DNA of 64,000 nucleotides, taken from NCBI GenBank assembly GCA_949130485.1, contig OX422183.1, forward strand, positions 12,622,543 to 12,686,542, read 5' to 3'. The DNA comes from Agelas oroides. Lineage: Eukaryota > Porifera > Demospongiae > Agelasida > Agelasidae. The position numbers and the translations under genes were made by a program. Below the pieces are notes generated by a model. It was not told the origin of the DNA and ran no database searches. It worked only from the letters and a program-made list of their open reading frames with translations. How positions within the stretch are numbered: the stretch's first letter is position 1; every line of letters begins with the position of its first letter. This document shows, piece by piece, positions 38,981 through 50,680 of the stretch.

Positions 38981-41900
38981 TTTTTTTTTGGACGAGGTTT
39001 GAGAACTTAGTCGCAAAACGACGGAAAATTAATGACAGGGTTGTACCATAGATATTATAGACTAGTAACCGGGATTGGAAACATCTCACGTGATGCGCAT
39101 ATATTCCATAGTTAAGCGCGCGGACACTCCGTGTTGCGGTTGTGGGTTGCCTTGAGGGAGAAGGAGCAACCGACCGACAAGCAAAAACCTTCAGAAGCGA
39201 GAAATGTACTGAAGCTGGTGAGTTTTTCGGGGTACTGTGCGGTTTGGGAAGGGTTGCGCTACAATTAGAACGATAATTTTTGACTGATAGTCAATTTTAT
39301 TGTCGTCATTTTAAAGCGTTAAACAAGCGCCTCTGTTTTGGTAATCTTTTGTGGAGCAGTTACTCTGACTGTAGGTTTATGGCTTTAGTTTAGACCGTTT
39401 CAGAAGAAAGCTCTGAGTCTGAAGTTTTACATGGTTATAGTTTATGATGCCATCAACTTGTTTTTCTGAAGTTACAGAAGCTATGCTGCCATATTTAGCC
39501 TACGGTAGGTAAAGAAGTTTGTGGAGCAGTTACACTGATTGTAGGTTTATGGGTTTGGTTTAGAGCATTTCAGAAGAAAGCTCACAGTCTTAAGTTTTGC
39601 ATGGTAATAGTTTTGATGCCATAAACTTTCTTGTGGAAGGAGTTTGTGGGGGGAGTTTGCAGTGTATTATAGCCATTTCATTTTTAGTATAGGCCTCTTG
39701 TCTTTGTGTAACAGTTATATAGTTTTTGGTCAACATGCACTCCCTGTACACCTACAGATACGGGTGGGAGTAAATTCCAGTTGGACATGAATTGCAAGAG
39801 AGAAGAAAGTAAACATGAAGCTCGAAACACAACCTTACTCTGTATCTCAATTCTGCCAAAGGGAACTGCCAGTGTTGCCACTCACAGTATCAATTCCAGG
39901 ACAGCTAGTTGATATCTAGCTACCATGTCTGGTGCAAGCTTATCACTGCGCTCCCAGCATTCCTAGTCTCGTCCCCAGACCCCAGCCGCGAGGAGAGGGT
40001 CTGGTGACATTCGGCTGATTCCTTGGGCTTCATTGAAAATTCATAGCTAGCTGTATGCATAGTTCTCCGGAAAATTCTCCGCAGAAAGCAATCAACGTTA
40101 GTGAAGCCCAATGGATTGGTCATATGTCACCAGACCGTCTCCTCTCTGACTGATTCTCCTGGTCCAGTGGTCCCATGGGTGTGGCAGTGTCTGTTTGATC
40201 CTCCACAACAATTCTTTGGTTGTCAGTGGCAAAGAGGTTGTATACACAACAACCTCAACCTCAGTATCATTTCCACAACTAGCTGATATCATAGCTACCA
40301 AGTCCGGTACAAACGTATAAACTTATCACTGTGCTCCGAGCATTCCAACTCCATGTTTAATACATTTTCACTCACCGTCAATGACTGATTCTCCTGGTCT
40401 GGTTTTCCATGCAGTTTATTTGTCTTGTTTCAATTGTATAGTGTTATTATTGATATCACGATGTATATATAGTATGATTTGTTTGCTTATCAACTTTCAA
40501 GAGTGCATAAACCTATATTCTTATGTGGTTTTGCAACTTCTTACATAAAAAATCTTCGTTTTACCTGTAAGTTCTGACTGTGTACACACGAGGAGTCTCT
40601 CTAGTTGTGCTCCATCTTTTGTAGGTATAGTGTAGTCACTCCAGTGCATGTAAACCACTGCGTCTGGACGTCCCGACGCGATAAACTCACAGTGGTTCGA
40701 CTGCAGCGCTGACCGCGCCTCATTATGTACGTGACCGGAAGTACTACTTCCTGTGTAACGCGGAGTGGACGCGAAATTGAGATGTTTCCAATCCCGGTTA
40801 CTAGTCTATAATATCTATGGTTGTACCCATTCTGGTGGCTGTACGTAATTGGAATGACGTAATATGCCTGTCAAGATCCGAGAAAGTCGCTGAGTTTGCC
40901 CAGTGTGTTGTTCCTTGCCGTCTGAAGTTGACAAGACTGTGTCAAAAGTCGTGATTTACTCACACAAAGTGAGAGGTTGAACTTTTCTATCAGCAACGTA
41001 ACGCTTTCAAGGCCTGCTGATAATTTACTTACTAAATACAGCACTGAAACGTTTGGGTCTGTTGCCTGTGGCTTCCATCCAACTATCTGGCATGCACTAT
41101 TTTGTATAGCATAGCAGGTACAACCCTGTCATTAACTTTCCATCATTTTGGCGACTAAGTTCTTGAACCCTGTCTAAAAATAATAGTCTGCGGGCCCTAG
41201 TCTTATGGACACAAAGACAACACCTTATCCATCGACTTTTGTCCCCTCAGTATTCCATAGTGTCACTGGCCGTCCCCACTGCGTGAGTGGAGTGACTTGA
41301 AATGCTATTGGAGATGTATAGCAAACCCCCTAACTGCACAGAAATCAGTAACTATATATAGATGTGCCCAGCAAGACTAGTTGTTTCCTCCTGTGTGTCC
41401 AGTGTATGACAGCAAAGTTTTTCATAGTTTTTCTGTACACACATTGACTCATAGCTTTGACATTGTCAAAAAATCTATGTGATATTCTAGGGTCCTTTAT
41501 AGTCGGCTGTGCGCGCAATCACTCAACACTTAGTAGATAGGCAGCTATACATAGGTCACAACTGAGATAAAAACATGGTGCACCAACATGATATACTGAA
41601 TGAACAAAACCACATCAAAGGCACTAAAACCACACATGCGCAGTCATGATACAAAAACCATATGCATACAGCTTACACAACATGCAGATAATGCTACATT
41701 AGTTCAACAGTACATCACAGATGATGCCCTCAACTTGGCAAAAACGTCAGGATAATCACAAGCATGTAAAGCAGGGCTATTCCAATCGCAGTGTCATTCC
41801 AATCGCAGTGTCATTCCAACAATCAAGCTAATGTCTCCACAATACTGTGGAGTTTAGCAAGGGAAAAACATTAGTGTCAGCAGGCCTGCTTGATTCACAG

Positions 41901-42550
41901 AAGCTATTCTCTGGTATCAGAATTTCCCTTGCATGAAATACTATCAGAATATCCTGCTTTACCTTATGAAGTGAGAGGTTAGAGACATTTTCCGTCATCA
42001 TTCTGCTGATCAAAACAAACACTTGCTGTAGAAGATTGTGATACTTCTGGTTCCTCTCTTCCACACTGTGATGACTTGAATGATTTAGTCCGACCTTTAT
42101 CGTAACGTGTGATTATTGATGCTTAGAAAACAGTTGATTCCAAGAGTTCAGATCGCAGAGTAAAATTACAATGCTAAAATCAAGTATTGATGCCAATGGT
42201 AGCTATACCAGATAGTAGGATGGAAGCCAAAGGCAACAGACCCAACGTTTCAGTGCTGTATTTTATAGTAAGTAAATTATCAGCAGGCCTTGAAAAGCGG
42301 TACTTTGCTGATAGAAAATGCTTCTGAGGTCAACCTCTCACTTTGTGTGGGTAAATCACGACTTTTGACACAGTCTTGTCAACTTCAGACGGCAAGGAAC
42401 AACACACTGGGCAAACTCAGCGACTTTCTCGGATCTTGACAGGCATATTACGTCATTCCAATTACGTACAGCCACCAGAATGGGTACAACCCTGTCATTA
42501 ATTTTCCGTCGTTTTGCGACTAAGTTCTCAAACCTCGTCCAAAAAAAAAA
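38981..42550. repeat. Large inverted repeat (foldback), arms about 350 bp
   Basis: The left arm (38981-39047 continued at 40828-41112) matches the right arm (about 42193-42550) in inverse. It starts GGACGAGGTTTGAGAACTTAG and passes through GACAGGGTTGTACCC and GTGTGTTGTTCCTTGCCGTC. A third, partial copy of the terminus lies at about 41130-41190 in the right-arm orientation. The left arm is split by a 1.77-kb element with a 9-bp duplication. The loop (41190-42190) has no recognised gene. Confidence 0.75.
39048..40818. mobile_element. MULE-like non-autonomous element (1771 bp)
   Basis: The 41-bp terminal inverted repeats are identical (outer end ATAGATATTATAGACTAG). Direct 9-bp duplications GGTTGTACC sit at 39039-39047 and 40819-40827. 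The opposite foldback arm near 42487 shows the uninterrupted site. Long inverted ends with a 9-bp duplication fit Mutator-like elements. Inside are a ~70-bp direct repeat (39352-39418 and 39521-39590) and an inverted pair near 40000 and 40130. No transposase is present. Confidence 0.8.
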
Positions 42551-42854
42551 TTCGCCTGGTCTGGTTCCCAGGATACATGGATTGGGAACGTAGAAACGTT
42601 GGTTTAGGGCAAACGCGGACGTTCGCGAAGCGCGAGGTCATTTGCACAAGGGATTCGCTTTTTTCACAGCGGTTCATGTGGCGGTTACGTCACCTATTGA
42701 ATATTCATAAGTAACCCGTCGTGCGCACTCCGTCAAAAGCGAATTCCGTTTGTACAAGTACAGGCGTGTACTTGTACTAGTACGCTGAGCGATAACGCTC
42801 CACACGCTTACGCTTCACGCTCACGCTCATTCGAAGTGAGGTGAAATCGACAGT

Positions 42855-44802
42855 AGACCTTTGTCAGTTGTGAGAGCTTGATCAACGTCAACGAGGAAAA
42901 GGACGCCATCCCTCAGCTCAGGTGATCTTTAACAACAAAGAATTCAACCAATAGCTGTGTGATTTCAGTGGATTGTATCCAGGTGAGCAAGAATGGGAAG
43001 CATTTGCCACACTGCAGGGGCGTAGGAATAGGGGGGGCCAGGGGAGCCAGGCCCCCCCTAGTTTACAGCAGACAGTTGTAAACAAATTGCTAAGTCTTAC
43101 AACAAGCCTGTCGGTCGAGTCGGACAACACTCAGCTGCTGCATACGCTGCTCGAACGCGAGCTCACATCTGGTGTGCGCTATTTGGACAATTTCAATATT
43201 TCATTGGCGGTTAATTAGATAGCCTTGGACTACAATTGTGGCCCCCTACAACTTTTCATCTTCGTACGCCCCTGCACAGTTCTGTTGTCTCCACCACACA
43301 ATCTGCCAGGGACAAATTATGATGATGCAAATATAGACGTTTCTAGCCAGCACGACGTTTCAGCAACCTGGAAACTCTCAGAGAAAATGGACCCAGAAGG
43401 AGTGAACTGAACCCACACAGCATACTACCAAATGCAGCACATTTGAGACCCAAGAGCTGTGTTTGGTAGCAGAAAAGATCCAGATTTCTTAATGAAACTT
43501 TTTTATTTGGTGGGGGGTTGAGGCAAGACATTGAGTGGTATGTGCAGTCAATGGGGGCACAAAGTTTTGGGCATTGGCTGTAATTTGAAGCAACAACAGA
43601 GACACAATGAATCATGTGATCTTTGTTAGGCCTTCCAACTTCAACTCATGATGCCATAGAAAAAAGAGAAGATATGTGGCTACCGACAATGGTGTTGAGA
43701 TAGTAGTAGCACAGCCCTAATGAAAAAACTGGACCAACCAACATCCTCTAACTCATTGGCAATGTGTAAAAAAAACTAACACCACACACCATATTGAAGC
43801 CCATTTGGTAAGATTGTGGTGATCGATAGAAACTCCCATGTAAGCTCCCATGTAAACAGGAAATATTATGTCATCACTTTTATATCATTATTAAATTATT
43901 CAGTGTAATCTCATGTTGTTTACAACAAAAATTGATAAACCATAACGGTGATTGTTAGCCTCTTCCAAATCAATTCATTGTTTCTCATTCCTAAGCAGAA
44001 AACTAGATGTGGGTTGGCCAAGAATTGAAGACTTTCAATTACGATGTCATTCCTATGACTTTGTCATTTATAGCTACACTCGGATAAGGCACAGTAAACA
44101 AACAGCAACTTCTTACTTTTGACATTTCTTTGGTCTTCAGCTCTCAGCCCAAAACGGGCATGCATGTAGGTCACCTTTTGGGGAGTCAAAGGTCACACTG
44201 AAATGTAGTTCTGAGCATGATAAATTTCAAATGGTAAACAATTGATACAGGTAGAAAAGAATGGGCGGTAAGAAACAATGATCTACAAAACTAAAATAAT
44301 AAAAACAAGGAGTTGCACCTCTCCATGTGAACGATGGGATATCCATCACAATTTCGGTTTATTGAGGTCCTTCTTTGAAATCAAGAACTGTTTCCAAGTT
44401 CTGTGCAAGGTCACAATAGCTAACTGCTTCAAAAGACATTTCAACACAAACCCTCGGTCTTTCTGCTACTAAGCATGACTCTCAGGTCTCAACTGTACTG
44501 TATTGGGTAGTTTGTTGTGTAGGTTAAGTTCGCTCCTTCTGGGTCTATTTTCTCTGAGAGTTTCCAGGTTGCTGAAACGTCGTGCTGGCCTATATTTGCA
44601 TCATCATAATTTGTCCCTGGCAGATAATTTGTGTGGTGGAGACAACAGAACTGTGGCAAATGCTTCCCATTCTTGCTCACCTGGATACAGTTCACTGAAA
44701 TCACACAGCTATTGGTTGAATTCTTTGTTGTTAAAGATCATCTGAGGGATGGCGTCTTTTTCCTAGTTGACGTTGATCAAACTCTCACAACTGACAAAGG
44801 TC
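42855..44802. repeat. Inverted repeat, arms 42855-43412 and 44521-44802
   Basis: The arms match over about 285 bp once a 263-bp insertion in the left arm is removed (CCTTTGTCAGTTGTGAGAG outermost, CTTCTGGGTC/GACCCAGAAG innermost). The 1.1-kb loop has no recognised protein. The right arm lies 97 bp from the element at 44900. Confidence 0.75.
43012..43274. mobile_element. MITE with TGCAGGGGCGTA ends (263 bp)
   Basis: Ends TGCAGGGGCGTAGGAA and TTCGTACGCCCCTGCA are inverted copies. CACA lies on both sides (43008-43011 and 43275-43278), and the opposite arm at about 44655 shows the empty site with a single CACA. A CCCCCCC/GGGGGGG hairpin sits near the left end. Superfamily uncertain (hAT-like ends but a short duplication). 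Confidence 0.75.
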
Positions 44803-44899
44803 AAAGTATGCAGAGGGCGTGGCACGGCGCGTGCACAGAGGATGTTCCTTCCTATTTAGTACAAAATTAATAAAAAGCACTGAAGTGCCAAACATGCCA

Positions 44900-45670
44900 A
44901 ACCCTCGGCGCAGCAGTGCATGCGATTGTACTTGTGTGTTGACTAGAATCGATCACTGTCTCGTGAACAATAGAAGCTGTCATGCTTGCCAGATGTGTTT
45001 GGTTCTGTTCTTACCTGTGCAAAGTCTGCTCACGTGTTTCAGAAGCTCTTACTCGTTTTGCGGACTTTGTCTCTCTCTTTCCCCACTAATAACCCTTCCT
45101 CAGACAGTAAGGCTTTTCTACGTTTCATTGCGTTCTCAGGCTCCCCAACAGCAGTACACTGTGCTTTCCTTTCTTCGATGCGAAGGCATGGCCAGTCACA
45201 AACTGATCTCTTCACGTGCACCACGGTATTACACTGTGCGCATACCTTTCTCAGACGCATAGACCTATTGCACTCCATTGCATGCACTACGGTATTACAC
45301 TGTGGGCATACCTTTCTGAACCTCTCGTAAAAAACAGTCACAAACGTTGGACGTAAAACACTGTACCGCGTGCTCCAAGTCACGTGATCACACATTACCG
45401 CTACGTACGTGTTACGGAGAGGTATACGGAAACATTGCACGTGAAGAAAATGGCTGACTTAGTCGCCGTAAGTTTAACGCTTCTAACTTTTGAACCAAGC
45501 AGTTTTAGAGAAAACGGCTTTTTAATTTTACTGCATTTTCCGCACTGTAGCCGCTGATACCTCTCGTTGAACGCCTAAAAGCGCGAGAAGGCAGAATAGA
45601 GAAAACGGACACACACACAGACACACACACAGGACAACTACTGTAACCCTCGCGCATGCGCGCCGAGGTT
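44900..45670 (-). mobile_element. 771-bp element with AACCCTCGGCGC ends, copy 2
   Basis: An inverted near-identical copy of 28747-29528, including the MKRRKALLSEE frame on the minus strand, the ETREQTLHR-like region with the same TAA, and both GTAATACCGTAGTGCA repeats. Small differences include an expanded GTGTGTGTCT run and an extra GGCATGTTT near the right terminus. The two copies are 15.4 kb apart. Confidence 0.65.
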
Positions 45671-45751
45671 AATGATGATGTAATGATGACGCATGCGGCA
45701 TTCACCCGGCACCTTATACGCGACCCTTTGCACAATGGGTGTTGTTACTTT

Positions 45752-45808
45752 TAGCCTCGTTCCCATGCTCTCCCGGCTAAGGTCGGGGAGAGCCTGGGAA
45801 CGAGGCTA
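45752..45808. mobile_element. Short foldback MITE, TAGCCTCG family (57 bp)
   Basis: TAGCCTCGTTCCCA at the left is inverted as TGGGAACGAGGCTA at the right around a CTCTCCCGGC/GGGGAGAG centre. Perfect 8-bp duplication GTTACTTT (45744-45751 and 45809-45816). It is inserted in the left end of the large transposon. Confidence 0.85.
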
Positions 45809-45951
45809 GTTACTTTCACGTCGTCCGATATGGTTCACGTGATCTTCGGGGTCAGAGTACTCATTACGTAATTACGTGCGCAGCTGCCGCCAAATACAAA
45901 GCTCGTGCGCTACTTAACTAGTAGTGACTTCCAGCAGACTAGATACGAAGC

Positions 45952-46222
45952 ATGGCTCATCCTAGGTGGGCAGAAGGTCTCTCTGTAGCTGGGCTTTACT
46001 ATGATGGTGTTGTTGATGAAAGTAAACTGCAGGAAGTACTTGAGCTTCACAAGAGAGCGGATACGTTTTGAACCAGCTCTAGCTGTAGGGTGGCAAAAAA
46101 TGAGTGCGCCTGCAACACTGGCAAGGAGTCATCCATTACACTGGCTCACTCCAGTCCACAAGATAGTGAGAAGGAGAACAAGGACTCCATCAATGAATCA
46201 ACTCAGGACAAACCAAATTATG
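45952..46222 (+). pseudogene. Transposase gene, first exon
   Basis: Starts MAHPRWAEGLSVAGLYYDG and continues in one frame to a good donor (TATG|GTAAGT at 46223), broken by TGA at 46069-46071. Downstream of the stop the same frame has ECACNTGKESS and an acidic, Ser-rich segment. The start was chosen as the first Met after the CpG-rich leader. No known domain. Confidence 0.55.
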
Positions 46223-46271
46223 GTAAGTGCTAATACATGATCATATAATGTAATAGATACAATCACGACAG

Positions 46272-47592
46272 AAATGTCCAAAACTTTACTGGAAGCACAC
46301 AGTTGGCAGTCACACAATCCAGTTTGAGAACACCCCCTTCAGCCTTGGAGAAAAACGAATACTCCACTGCCAGTACAGTGTCCAATACTACAAGTCCAAA
46401 TCACACACAAGTGGTAGAGTGTTCCTGCTGGGGACAAGAAAGAAAGGATGCCTTGCACACATAGAGGTTGTGGAGTTTAATCTTTACCCCCAGTACCATG
46501 TGCAAATAACTACATCCTCTCAGAACCAGGCAAGAATGGTCTGAGAAAATCTCAAGGGACTGCGAAAAGCACTTTGTTCTAATGAAACAACAGAGGTTGT
46601 ACACAAATATTTCATCAGTCTGCCTACTGAAGAGGGCCATCCAACAAAGGGAATCATGGGTTTTGCACAAAGAGTTCACCCAGAACTCATTGCAAAGGTT
46701 CAGGAACTAGTCTCAATTGGAACAGTCGAACCTGTTGAAGCACAACGACTACTAAAACATCATGTGGATCACTATTTGTGTGCTGGGAATTTGCCAGATC
46801 CCAATGACAGAGCTTACTATCCTTGCCTAGATGACATCAAGAACCACATAGCCAAAGCCAAGAGGGCATTACAGTTATCAGTGGTAGATCAGGAGAATGC
46901 AGTAAAGCTCATAGAAAAACAACAGGAAGCATCTCCTGACTCCAAGCACTACTTTCAGCCTTACAAATGTAAGGATCCAGCTAAGTCGAATCTGAAGGAC
47001 TTAGAGTCTGCTGACTTTGACAGCACTCTACTATGGGTACACCAAGAACCTTGGCAACAACTTTTAATGACAATGTATGGTAATACCATCAGCTTAATGG
47101 ATGCTACCTACAAAACAACACGGTACGACCTTCCCTTGTTTTTCGTAAGTGTGCGAACCAATGCTGTATCGTTGCAGAATTCATTGTTCAATCAGAATCA
47201 GCAACACATATAAGGAAGCACTTCGACTTCTAATTTCATGGAATCCCAAGTGGAATCCCAGCTATTTTATGACAGACTAGTCAGAGGCTGAAATAAGTGC
47301 ACTGGAAACTTGCTTTCCTAATGCTACAGTGTACCTTTGTGACTTCCATCAAGAACAGGCCTGGGAACAATGGACCAGGGACACTAAGCATGGCCTAAGC
47401 ACCACAGATGCTGAGTGGCTTCTTGACCAACTCCGAGCTTGTGCATGGGCCCCGTCCGCCAATGCTGATGAAGGGTTGCCATCAGGTCATTACTATCAGC
47501 AGGCTGTTCAAGCTCTTAAATCTTCAAACCTGTGGAAGAGCAACCAACAAGTGTCTCAGTGGTTAACTAGTACATGGTTGAGTATGCCAAAG
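46272..47592 (+). pseudogene. MULE-type DDE transposase, N-terminal and catalytic part
   Basis: After acceptor CGACAG the exon encodes a WRKY/FLYWCH-like lead (CPKLYWKH, CLAHIEVVEF), a helical region (MGFAQRVHPELIAKVQELVS) and the MULE catalytic core: LMDATYKTT with the first Asp, YFMTD*SEAEISALE with the second Asp, and YLCDFHQEQAWEQW. It resembles the MULE transposase domain also found in CaRF-like proteins of aquatic invertebrates. Disruptions: TGA at 46542, indels near 47173 and 47215, TAG at 47278. Donor GTGAGT at 47593. Confidence 0.78.
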
Positions 47593-47810
47593 GTGAGTTC
47601 ATTTAATTAAGGTTTCCCACAACCATCACAAACACATCCTTTGTGTAAACAGCATAGGTTGATATTACACTACTGACATATTTCAAGGACTACATATTTC
47701 ATGACTGCAACATGTGTGTGCCAGGGTTAACCTAGCCTCGTCCCCAGACTTATAAGTGGCAGCTCAACAAATTCCACTTGGTTTGCCAGACCATTATCCC
47801 AATGAAATGG

Positions 47811-48252
47811 TAGCCTCGTCCCAGGCCTCCCCCATTTTACCTTCCGTTTGCGTTCACAATAATACACGGGAGCGGACGACCGGCGAAAAACGGGGAAGGC
47901 CTGGGAGCATTCATCACATGAGTGGACGCGAGGTGGACGTAGGGGGTGAGGGGCCAATATTCGAATATATACGTACTAAACTTGAAAGCAAGTTTCTTAC
48001 CGGTCAAGATGAATAGTTTCCATCACGCTAAGGTCTGGAGTCCGAAAAGCGGTAGAGCACTCGAAGGGATGGTCCTGTGCGTTGTTTTGGCAGTTGGGCC
48101 CCTCCCCCCCTACGTCCACCTCGCGTCCACCTGACGTCATTCACGTGATGAATGCTCCCAGGCCTTCCCCGTTTTTCGCCGGTCTTCCACTCCCGTGTAT
48201 TATTGTGAACGCAAACGGAAGGTAAAACGGGGGAGGCCTGGGACCGAGGCTA
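47811..48252. mobile_element. Foldback MITE, TAGCCTCG family, large copy (442 bp)
   Basis: Starts TAGCCTCGTCCCAGGCCTCC and ends with the inverse. Arms of about 120 bp include CCTTCCGTTTGCGTTCACAA and its inverse, plus inner AGGTGGACG repeats. Perfect 9-bp duplication ATGAAATGG at 47802-47810 and 48253-48261. It lies in an intron of the transposase gene. Confidence 0.88.
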
Positions 48253-48539
48253 ATGAAATGGTGAAGTCCGAGATATGAGAATAGGGAAACTCCATCTGCA
48301 TGGAGTCTCGTATCCCAGATTCCGTATTACCTCATTCAAGTCCATTGAGCTAGACCAATTCTTTTGCTCACTCAATAGACTAGTCTCATGCATTTGCCTG
48401 GCAAAATGTGGACATGAACTTTGGAGTATCATATCAAATTTTATGTATAATAGTATCAGTGGCATGAATTATTCTGGTATCGGGTATAACCTGTGGGCCA
48501 CCCATCACTACACCTTTCCACTGTATCTATACATCACAG

Positions 48540-49190
48540 AGGTGGGCAAGAGCTTGTAGGGACAGTGTCTACCATGCTGCTGTGGAGACAAACAATGGTG
48601 CCGAGGCTCTGAACCGACTTCTCAAGTATGCATACCTTCCCAAGCAAAGACATATGACCCTGTCCCATATAATCAGCAGCATCACTAATCAATTTCTTCC
48701 AGCACTCCATTATAAATATGTCTTCAAAAACTTCAAACAATCAGATATTTACAGATCATACAATCCAACAGTGGCGCCCACATATCTACAAGGTCGCCCC
48801 AAACAAACTATTTTACACTGTCTGCATAGACAAGCTTCAAGTAACAAATTTTCTCAATCAGACATAACACAAATCAACCCTGGAAAGCAACAAGGGAAAG
48901 CAAACAGTGGATTTCGGAGGTGAGTCCAGTGAACCAAAACATGTTCATGCAAAGACTGGCAAACATACCACCTACCATGCAAGCACCTTTTTGCCGTATT
49001 CCGACATTATCCAGAGTGGGGCTGGGAAAAACTACCGACTAGCTACCTACAGTCCCCTTATTTGTCACTAGACAACCAATCAATCACCAGTTACATCAAT
49101 TCAGAACAGCAACTCCCAGTGGATGATGCAAGTGCTGATCTGGAAACAAACCCCTCTCTAAGTACTACCCTTGATGAAATTCCCAGAAAG
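48540..49190 (+). pseudogene. MULE transposase, catalytic Glu region and SWIM zinc finger
   Basis: Acceptor ACATCACAG, then RWARACRDSVYHAAVETNNG with the presumed catalytic Glu (ETNNGAEALN), a region ending GKQQGKANSGFRR, two TGA codons in the same frame at about 48919 and 48928 (positions typical of CGA decay), and CSCKDWQTYHLPCKHLF, a SWIM finger (C-C...C-H). It ends with donor GTTCGT. SWIM fingers characteristically follow the MULE DDE core, which supports the assignment. Confidence 0.78.
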
Positions 49191-49289
49191 GTTCGTAGTA
49201 CAACAGACTTAACATATGCAACTGCTACTTACATTTCATATATATGGTTTAACTAAACATGTGTGTATTTCTTTTGTTCACAACGAAAG

Positions 49290-49794
49290 CACCACTCAAC
49301 AGAGCACTTAGCTCAAGACATAACTTTGAAAAGCCTTAGCTCCCTAACCTACAATTGCACAGATGAATATCATGATGCACTGTCAGATCTCAACGACAAA
49401 CTACAACATCTGATGAACGTCTTCAGAGCTATACTTCCTCATGAGGATGGCATTCTTCTCCAACCATGCACACACACGTAAAAAGCTAAAACTTTCCAGA
49501 CAAAAAAAAAGTCTTCACAAAGTGTTAAATCATTACCACTACCTTCTAAACGAGGGAGAGAAAAAACAAGATGCTACATTCAGAAACAGGGTTGGAAGAA
49601 AGGCACAAAACCTAAGAAAGGTAAAATGTTTAGTGTATATGACATAATATGCACTTTCTGATGCTTTTGTTTATTACATCTGCAGGCTGCTCAGCAAATA
49701 GTTAAAAAGTACAGTCAAATGAGTACTACCACATCCTTGGACCCTACTCCTTCTAGTGGACAGACATTCAACAGTACAGTACAAGTCCCTACAT
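49290..49794 (+). pseudogene. Transposase gene, basic C-terminal exons
   Basis: The exon after CGAAAG (49290-49620) encodes a helical segment (HDALSDLNDKLQHLMNVFRA) then a Lys/Arg-rich tail, including LPLPSKRGREKTRC, with donor GTAAAA. A further short exon (49686-49794) gives AAQQIVKKYSQMSTTTS. These are disordered basic linkers leading to the CXXC exon; exon joining is not proven. Confidence 0.5.
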
Positions 49795-50046
49795 GTATGT
49801 TACATAGTCATAGCCTGGGACTTATGGTCAATAACTACTTAAGGGGCATAATCCAAGGACAAGGGTTTTGCTATTTTAGTCAAAAATGCCATGGCTACCA
49901 TGCAATAAGTTCCTATCAGTAATTTGCACTGTAAAGAACATATGAAACAGAATCTACAACTGTAATTACATGACACATGCACCTATTACTATAGAAACGA
50001 CAGTAATATATGACGTTTGACAATTCATCTAACTTCACAATTTCAG

Positions 50047-50381
50047 ATCTCTTGAAAACAAAAGCAAGGAAGAGGGGGTGCATGGAATGTTACGGATCCA
50101 ATAGAAAAGATTGTGGATCATGCACAAACTGCAAAGATATGAAGAAGTTTGGCGGACAAGGAAAAAAGAAGCAGAAATGTATTCACAGAGTGTGCACAGG
50201 AAAGGCTGGGATGACCAATGAAGGAGAAAACATAGGCAACACACAGGAAGGAGAACAGAAGGGTAACACACAGGAAGGAGAACGGAAGGGTAACACACAC
50301 AGGAGAACGGAAGGGCAATGCACAGGAAGGAGAACGGAAGGGCAATGCACAGGTACCAACCCCACCACCATTATTGCTTAA
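50047..50381 (+). CDS. CXXC-type zinc-finger exon
   Basis: After acceptor TTTCAG the frame reads DLLKTKARKRGCMECYGSNR, KDCGSCTNCKDMKKFGGQG, KKKQKCIHRVC. DCG-C--C-DM-KFGG----KQ-C--R-C is the core of CXXC fingers that bind unmethylated CpG in KMT2, TET and DNMT1 proteins. The first Cys cluster is shorter than usual. Downstream the frame is low-complexity GNTQEGE repeats from a minisatellite. Its place after the transposase suggests a DNA-targeting module of the element. Confidence 0.8.
50228..50352. repeat. Minisatellite of about 27-bp units
   Basis: Four to five tandem units of ACAGGAAGGAGAACGGAAGG followed by GYAAYRC, with a shortened third unit. It gives the Thr/Gln/Glu/Gly repeats after the CXXC finger. 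Confidence 0.75.
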
Positions 50382-50531
50382 CTTCGTCCCACTCCAAACC
50401 ACACCAGAACTATATGCAGCTCTAACAGAGGCATTTCTTGACAAGCCATTAGTTTACAACCCTCACAAAGGCATGGTTTTTGATCCCCCAGGATCCCCAG
50501 AATATACCGCTCATGTTAGTATAATTAATAG

Positions 50532-50649
50532 TGTAGCAGAGGAGATTTACAGACTACACATAGATACTGAGAACCTCATGACCTTTGTGTAATGTATGCT
50601 ATTAGAGAGCACCACTTGTTGTGTTATAAGAAAGTTGTCATTTGCCACA
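50532..50649 (+). repeat. 5' LTR
   Basis: 118-bp direct repeat of 52226-52344. Contains GAACCTCATGACCTTTGTGT and TATAAGAAAGTTGTCATTTG near the 3' side. Unusually short for Ty3/gypsy elements. Confidence 0.88.
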
Positions 50650-50680
50650 TTGGTGACCCCGACTCCAGGAACGTGATATC

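Noticed and set aside
45733..45952. The AACCCTCGGCGC element at 44900-45670 as the left end of the large transposon
   Set aside because: It also occurs alone at 28747 with both its own tips, so it is an independent neighbour.
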